A DNA stretch of 9,624 nt from Hyphomicrobiales bacterium. GTDB taxonomy: Bacteria; Pseudomonadota; Alphaproteobacteria; Rhizobiales; Aestuariivirgaceae. Both the position numbers and the translations under genes were made by a program. Below are positions 6,681-9,624 of the stretch, piece after piece. The notes below the pieces were generated by a model. It had not been told where the DNA came from, searched no databases, and was given only the letters and a program-made list of their open reading frames with translations. The stretch covers positions 1 to 9,624 of the forward strand of contig JAIBJH010000091.1 of the NCBI GenBank assembly GCA_020029455.1, read 5' to 3'. Numbering within the stretch: the stretch's first letter is position 1; each line of letters opens with the position of its first letter.

Positions 6681-8144
6681 ATGACAGTCAGTTTTCCGGT
6701 CGACAGCATTCTCCTGGACCGGGATTCTGCCCAGAGCCTGCACCGGCAACTCTACAGGCAACTCCGGGGCCTGATCGAACGGCAGGTGCTCCCGGGCGGC
6801 ACGGCGCTGCCTTCGACGCGCGCGCTGGCAACAAACTTGAGGCTCGGCCGCAATACTGTAATTGCCGCCTATGAGCAGCTGGCTCTCGAAGGGTTCCTTG
6901 AGATAGCCCGCGGCACAAGACCGTTGGTGAAGCGGCTTGGCTCTACGCTGCGACGTTCACGAAAAACACGTTCGACTGATGTGACGGCATTGTCGCAGCG
7001 AGGCCGGGTGATGACCCAGCAGCCGTTTCATCATGGCAAACCGGGTGTCACTGCCTTTCATCCCGGGCTTCCTGACGCCGACAACTTTCCCTTCAACACC
7101 TGGTCAAAGCTTCTCACGCGCCGCACCAAGCTTGCACGCACGGATCTGTTTGGCTCCTACCATATCGCCGGGTATCCACCCTTGTGCGAAGCGATTTCCC
7201 GCTATCTTTCCGCCTCGCGCGGTGTTGTTTGCGAACCGGAACAAGTCATCGTGACCAATGGCGCACAATCAGCCTTCGATGTGTTGGCGCGCATACTGAC
7301 GGATCCTGGCGATATGGTGTGGATGGAGGAGCCCGGCTATTACGGTGCCAGAGCCGCATTCGCTTCCGCAGGAGCAAGGCTTGTGCCGCTCCAGGTCAAT
7401 GATGAGGGCTGGAATCTCGAACGCCTCGAAGTGCCTCCGCGGGTGATTTTCGTAACACCGTCCTGTCACCACCCCCTCGGCATCACGATGAATGTGGAAC
7501 AGCGCTACCAGCTCATCAACCTCGCACGAGAGTGGAACTGCTGGATCCTCGAAGACGATTATGACAGCGAATATCGTTTTCAGGGCCAGCCGATTCCCGC
7601 CCTGCAAAGCAATGCCGCTGATGCGCGCATTGTCTTTGTAGGCACTTTTGCCAAGATCCTCTTTCCCGCGATGCGGCTTGGTTACATGGTCGTGCCGATG
7701 GACCTGCGCCACCGCATGACATCAGCAATGAGCGCGACGGGACAATTTGCCCCTCTGATCACCCAGGCGGCCCTGGCCGATTTCATCAATGAAGGCTACC
7801 TGACCCGGCATCTTCGGCGCATGCGCCGCATATATGCAGAACGCCGGGAAATTTTCACCAGTCACTTCGAACGATATCTGGGCAAATGGATGGATCTGCA
7901 CAGGTCGGACTCAGGCATACAGCTCGTTGCATTGTTTCGCACGGTAACGGATGACCGGCAGATTGCCGCGAGCGCAGTTTCAATGGGCATCAACGTGTCG
8001 CCTCTATCACTTCAATACGGAGCAACCTCTCCGAAGAGGGGCCTTCTCATGGGGTTCGCGGCTGCCGAAGAGCGGACAACGCTTCGTTCCATGAAGCGCC
8101 TGGCCGAGATTGTCAGAAGCAGCAATGAGCGACCAAAGGCATAG
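6681..8144 (+). CDS. mocR: MocR-type PLP-dependent transcriptional regulator
   Basis: A 487-residue regulator of the GntR/MocR family, with an N-terminal winged helix (about 16-85, including LPSTRALATNLRLGRNTV) joined by a linker (about 86-120) to a fold-type I aminotransferase-like domain. PLP-site residues are retained: Lys325 in GTFAK and the EDDYDSEYR stretch (291-299), whose Asp292 and Tyr294 have the same spacing to the lysine as in GabR. It should therefore bind PLP and sense a small molecule, often an amine. An AAGGA site lies 6 bases before the ATG. It is divergent from the catabolic operon, so control of that operon and of itself is likely. The symbol reflects family and context; equivalence to the Sinorhizobium rhizopine regulator is not proven. 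Confidence 0.92.
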   Translation: MTVSFPVDSILLDRDSAQSLHRQLYRQLRGLIERQVLPGGTALPSTRALATNLRLGRNTVIAAYEQLALEGFLEIARGTRPLVKRLGSTLRRSRKTRSTDVTALSQRGRVMTQQPFHHGKPGVTAFHPGLPDADNFPFNTWSKLLTRRTKLARTDLFGSYHIAGYPPLCEAISRYLSASRGVVCEPEQVIVTNGAQSAFDVLARILTDPGDMVWMEEPGYYGARAAFASAGARLVPLQVNDEGWNLERLEVPPRVIFVTPSCHHPLGITMNVEQRYQLINLAREWNCWILEDDYDSEYRFQGQPIPALQSNAADARIVFVGTFAKILFPAMRLGYMVVPMDLRHRMTSAMSATGQFAPLITQAALADFINEGYLTRHLRRMRRIYAERREIFTSHFERYLGKWMDLHRSDSGIQLVALFRTVTDDRQIAASAVSMGINVSPLSLQYGATSPKRGLLMGFAAAEERTTLRSMKRLAEIVRSSNERPKA

Positions 8145-8159
8145 CCGGTTGAAACTGCG

Positions 8160-8213
8160 CTACAGCAACCGACGGTCAATTGAACTCAATTGACCGTCGA
8201 TAAGTTGCTGTAG
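8160..8213. repeat. Large near-perfect palindrome after mocR
   Basis: CTACAGCAAC (8160-8169) is the exact reverse complement of GTTGCTGTAG (8204-8213), and CGACGGTCAATTGA (8170-8183) that of TCAATTGACCGTCG (8186-8199). This gives 24 paired bases with only an AC loop and a 4-base ATAA bulge on the right arm. It begins 15 bases after the mocR stop, where mocR and the tRNA transcript converge. It may act as a bidirectional terminator without a U-run, a palindromic repeat copy, or a protein binding or recombination site. Confidence 0.75.
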
Positions 8214-8220
8214 AACTTTG

Positions 8221-8277
8221 AATCTGGCGCATCTTTCATTTCGCAAGCGATTCCACTTGCTCGTCCGATGCGCTAGA
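8221..8277. repeat. Nested inverted repeat resembling a dispersed rhizobial intergenic element
   Basis: GCGCATC (8227-8233) and GATGCGC (8267-8273) are outer arms around inner arms GCAAG (8243-8247) and CTTGC (8256-8260), with the centre CGATTCCA. On the minus strand it reads CTAGCGCATCGGAC, then AAGTGGAATC, then AGATGCGCC. From memory this resembles a palindromic element scattered between genes in Rhizobiales; no search was possible. It lies downstream of the tRNA 3' end and may help end transcription there. No coding role is seen. Confidence 0.5.
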
Positions 8278-8317
8278 AGGCAGTTCCGCTGGAATTCGAG
8301 AAGCTGACGAGACTGGA

Positions 8318-8393
8318 TGGTGGAGCCAGGCGGAATCGAACCGCCGACCTCTTGAATGCCATTCAAGCGCTCTACCAACTGAGCTATGACCCC
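8318..8393 (-). tRNA. tRNA-Ala (anticodon GGC)
   Basis: The minus strand folds as a complete 76-base tRNA with encoded CCA. The acceptor stem GGGGTCA pairs with TGGCTCC and includes the G3-U70 wobble that marks alanine tRNAs, with discriminator A73. The D arm is AGCTCAGTTGGTAGAGC. The anticodon arm has stem CTTGA/TCAAG around loop ATGGCAT, so the anticodon is GGC. The T arm has GGTTCGATTCC. It reads GCC and GCT alanine codons. The 3' end points to the catabolic block, and tRNA 3' ends are common integration sites for islands. No convincing promoter is seen upstream. Confidence 0.97.
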
Positions 8394-8410
8394 TTATCCA
8401 TCCAAGTGGT

Positions 8411-8457
8411 GGCCCGCTTGGTGACGGGCCGCGGAGAAGGCCTCAACGGCCTCCTCC
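8411..8457 (-). terminator. Paired hairpins between the FYDLN gene and tRNA-Ala
   Basis: GGCCCG (8411-8416) pairs with CGGGCC (8425-8430). Just beyond, GGAGAAGGCC (8433-8442) pairs with GGCCTCCTCC (8448-8457) except for one position, with a 5-base loop. They lie some 80 bases after the FYDLN-protein stop and just upstream of the tRNA. They may end the upstream transcript, although no U-run follows. The rest of 8394-8538 shows no gene. Confidence 0.3.
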
Positions 8458-8538
8458 AAAAGCGCGGCGGAACCTAGTTCGGCTCCCATCCACGATCAAG
8501 CGAAACTTTGCCGGCCATGCAAAGGCGCGGGCAGAGCC

Positions 8539-8961
8539 TCAGTTCTCATCCTCTTGCTTGTCGCCGCCGCCTTCGATGAGGTCGGACATGTTGCCGCCCT
8601 CCTCTTCCTCTTCGACAAGAAAGGTATCGTCCTCTTCGGCATTGTCGTCGGCAGGCTCTTCGCCGAGATCGACATCCTCGATGCCGGCGGTCTCGTCATC
8701 GTCCTTGCTGTTCTCCTCCACGTCCTCGAGGCTCACGAGCTCGACGTCACCGGTATCGGCCTCCTCGGCCTGCTCGGTTTCGCGCGGCTTGGGCGCGGCA
8801 ACGGGGGCAACGCCCGGATAGTCCGTCTTGGACGGCAGGATCGGCTGGGCGATGAAGTTCGTCCCGCATTTGGGACAGATGATGGGATCCTTCAAAAGAT
8901 CATAAAAGCGTGTCGCGCAACTAGGGCATGTGCGCTTGGTGCCAAGCTCGGCACTGACCAT
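8539..8961 (-). CDS. TIGR02300 / FYDLN-acid domain zinc-ribbon protein
   Basis: A 140-residue protein of unknown function found in Alphaproteobacteria. The N-terminus begins with the conserved ELGTKR, followed by a zinc ribbon with Cys12-x2-Cys15 and Cys29-x2-Cys32 and the family motif as FYDLL (19-23) rather than the usual FYDLN. From about residue 60 to the end it is dominated by Asp and Glu and probably disordered. The frame is open further upstream to 9378, but only the ATG at 8961 gives the family N-terminus, and GAGAGG lies 8 bases before it. It is divergent from aroA, a known neighbourhood in Rhizobiales. Nucleic-acid or protein binding can be imagined from the ribbon and acidic tail, but no function is established. 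Confidence 0.92.
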   Translation of the reverse strand: MVSAELGTKRTCPSCATRFYDLLKDPIICPKCGTNFIAQPILPSKTDYPGVAPVAAPKPRETEQAEEADTGDVELVSLEDVEENSKDDDETAGIEDVDLGEEPADDNAEEDDTFLVEEEEEGGNMSDLIEGGGDKQEDEN

Positions 8962-8998
8962 GGCATTACCTCTCTGGAAAATGACTGGGAATGGGCGG

Positions 8999-9027
8999 CT
9001 CATGCCACGGTCCGGAGGGATTGTCAA
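8999..9027 (-). promoter_or_regulatory. Candidate sigma-70 promoter of the FYDLN-acid gene
   Basis: A perfect TTGACA lies on the minus strand at 9022-9027, and 17 bases later CATGAG (8999-9004) stands at the -10 position with three of six consensus bases. It would start transcription about 30 bases before the ATG at 8961. The -35 is strong but the -10 is weak, so the call is tentative. The remainder of the 183-base divergent space should hold the aroA promoter, which I could not pick out. Confidence 0.4.
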
Positions 9028-9144
9028 AAGGCCTGTTGCAAGGAGTGCTGGTGCGGTTCCGGGTGCAGTCCGGGAACGTGACAGAACCACCCCCGCCGTG
9101 TATCGAAGGCGGCGCTTTCCCGATTCAGGCCGATTTCCACGCAG

Positions 9145-9624
9145 ATGCACAATACCACCACGCAACCTCTCCTTTCCCGCAAGAGCCGGGGCCTGACGGG
9201 CCGCATTTCCGTACCGGGCGACAAATCCATGTCGCACAGGAGCCTCATGCTGGGGGCCATTGCCGAGGGCGAAACGGTCATTGAAGGCCTCCTCGAAGCC
9301 GAGGACGTCATCAACACGGCCAAGGCCATGAAGGCTTTGGGCGCTGCCGTGGAGAAGGACGGTGAGGGCCGCTGGCACGTCAAGGGTGTGGGAGTAGGCG
9401 GCCTCCGCTCTCCCTCCGGCCCCCTTGATTTCGGCAATTCCGGCACCGGTGTCAGGCTGGCTCTGGGCCTCATGGCGACAACGGACTTGACTGCTCGCTG
9501 CGTGGGCGATGCCTCGTTGTCGAAGAGGCCCATGGGCCGGGTGACTAAACCCTTGTCCTTGTTCGGCACCCGGTTCGAAGCCTCCGAGGGCGACCGCCTA
9601 CCGCTCACCCTTCATGGCGCTGGC
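9145..9624 (+). CDS. aroA: 3-phosphoshikimate 1-carboxyvinyltransferase (EPSP synthase), N-terminal part
   Basis: The first 160 codons of EPSP synthase, cut by the window end; full proteins have about 430-450 residues. The enzyme joins shikimate 3-phosphate and phosphoenolpyruvate in the shikimate pathway to aromatic amino acids. Characteristic segments are PGDKSMSHRS (24-33) with the substrate-binding Lys and Ser, the EGLLEAEDVINTAKAM stretch, DFGNSGTGVRL, and GDASLSKRPMGRV. The pattern and the N-terminal length resemble the class II-like AroA of alphaproteobacteria. The ATG at 9145 puts RKSRGLTGRISVPGDKS at the usual distance from the N-terminus, though no strong ribosome site precedes it. 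The glycine in GNSGT is the common residue; the alanine found there in the glyphosate-insensitive CP4 enzyme is absent. Confidence 0.95.
   Translation, partial: MHNTTTQPLLSRKSRGLTGRISVPGDKSMSHRSLMLGAIAEGETVIEGLLEAEDVINTAKAMKALGAAVEKDGEGRWHVKGVGVGGLRSPSGPLDFGNSGTGVRLALGLMATTDLTARCVGDASLSKRPMGRVTKPLSLFGTRFEASEGDRLPLTLHGAG

Noticed and set aside
6585..6761. Upstream extension of the first dehydrogenase to 6761
   Set aside because: It would cross the divergent promoter region and the start of mocR; the family N-terminus begins at 6584.
8160..8378. 72-codon minus-strand frame containing EVGGSIPPGST
   Set aside because: It reads through the tRNA-Ala gene; this peptide is a well-known artefact of translating tRNA sequence.
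9084..9091. GAACCACC near aroA as another MocR site
   Set aside because: A single short half-site beside housekeeping genes, with no paired copy at matching spacing; likely chance. It also warns against over-reading single copies elsewhere.
8962..9378. Upstream extension of the FYDLN-acid gene and the 194-codon minus-strand frame at 9024-9608
   Set aside because: Both are antisense to aroA, whose plus-strand frame is strongly conserved; they are shadows.
1..9624. CRISPR arrays, insertion sequences or transposases
   Set aside because: No regularly spaced repeats, no transposase-like protein and no terminal inverted repeats flanking a gene were seen.

Overview
The window looks like alphaproteobacterial DNA, most likely Hyphomicrobiales (Rhizobiales). 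It has moderately high GC, a tRNA-Ala(GGC), a TIGR02300/FYDLN-type zinc-ribbon protein divergent from aroA (a common arrangement in this order), and a catabolic operon of a rhizobial kind. No species can be named from the sequence alone.

Layout. Positions 1-126 hold the C-terminal 41 codons of an unrecognised plus-strand gene, followed by about 280 bases with no gene I can support; this left end is about 50% GC by hand count. From 6584 down to 410 on the minus strand runs a tight six-gene operon: a Gfo/Idh/MocA dehydrogenase, an IolE/MocC-family inosose dehydratase, a Tat-type periplasmic sugar-binding protein, a sugar ABC permease, a single-domain sugar ABC ATPase and a second Gfo/Idh/MocA dehydrogenase. 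A MocR-type regulator (GntR winged helix fused to an aminotransferase-like domain) is divergent at 6681-8144, and the 5'-leader between the two units carries TGGTTC/GAACCA repeats that make a candidate operator. After mocR come two palindromic structures (8160-8213 and about 8225-8277). Next is tRNA-Ala on the minus strand, with its 3' end facing the catabolic block. The core genes follow: the FYDLN-acid protein (minus) and the first 160 codons of aroA (plus), cut by the window end.

How the genes fit together. The binding protein, permease and ATPase form a complete CUT2-like importer. The two dehydrogenases and the IolE/MocC enzyme would oxidise and then dehydrate a cyclitol. The regulator, binding protein, dehydrogenase and IolE/MocC types are the same four types named mocR, mocB, mocA and mocC in rhizopine (3-O-methyl-scyllo-inosamine) catabolism of Sinorhizobium. 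The best reading is therefore an inositol, inosose or amino-inositol uptake and catabolism locus resembling moc. No oxygenase/ferredoxin demethylation genes and no iolBCD genes are visible, so the substrate is unproven and the pathway must be completed elsewhere. Hairpins flank the binding-protein gene inside the operon, which suggests segmental mRNA control.
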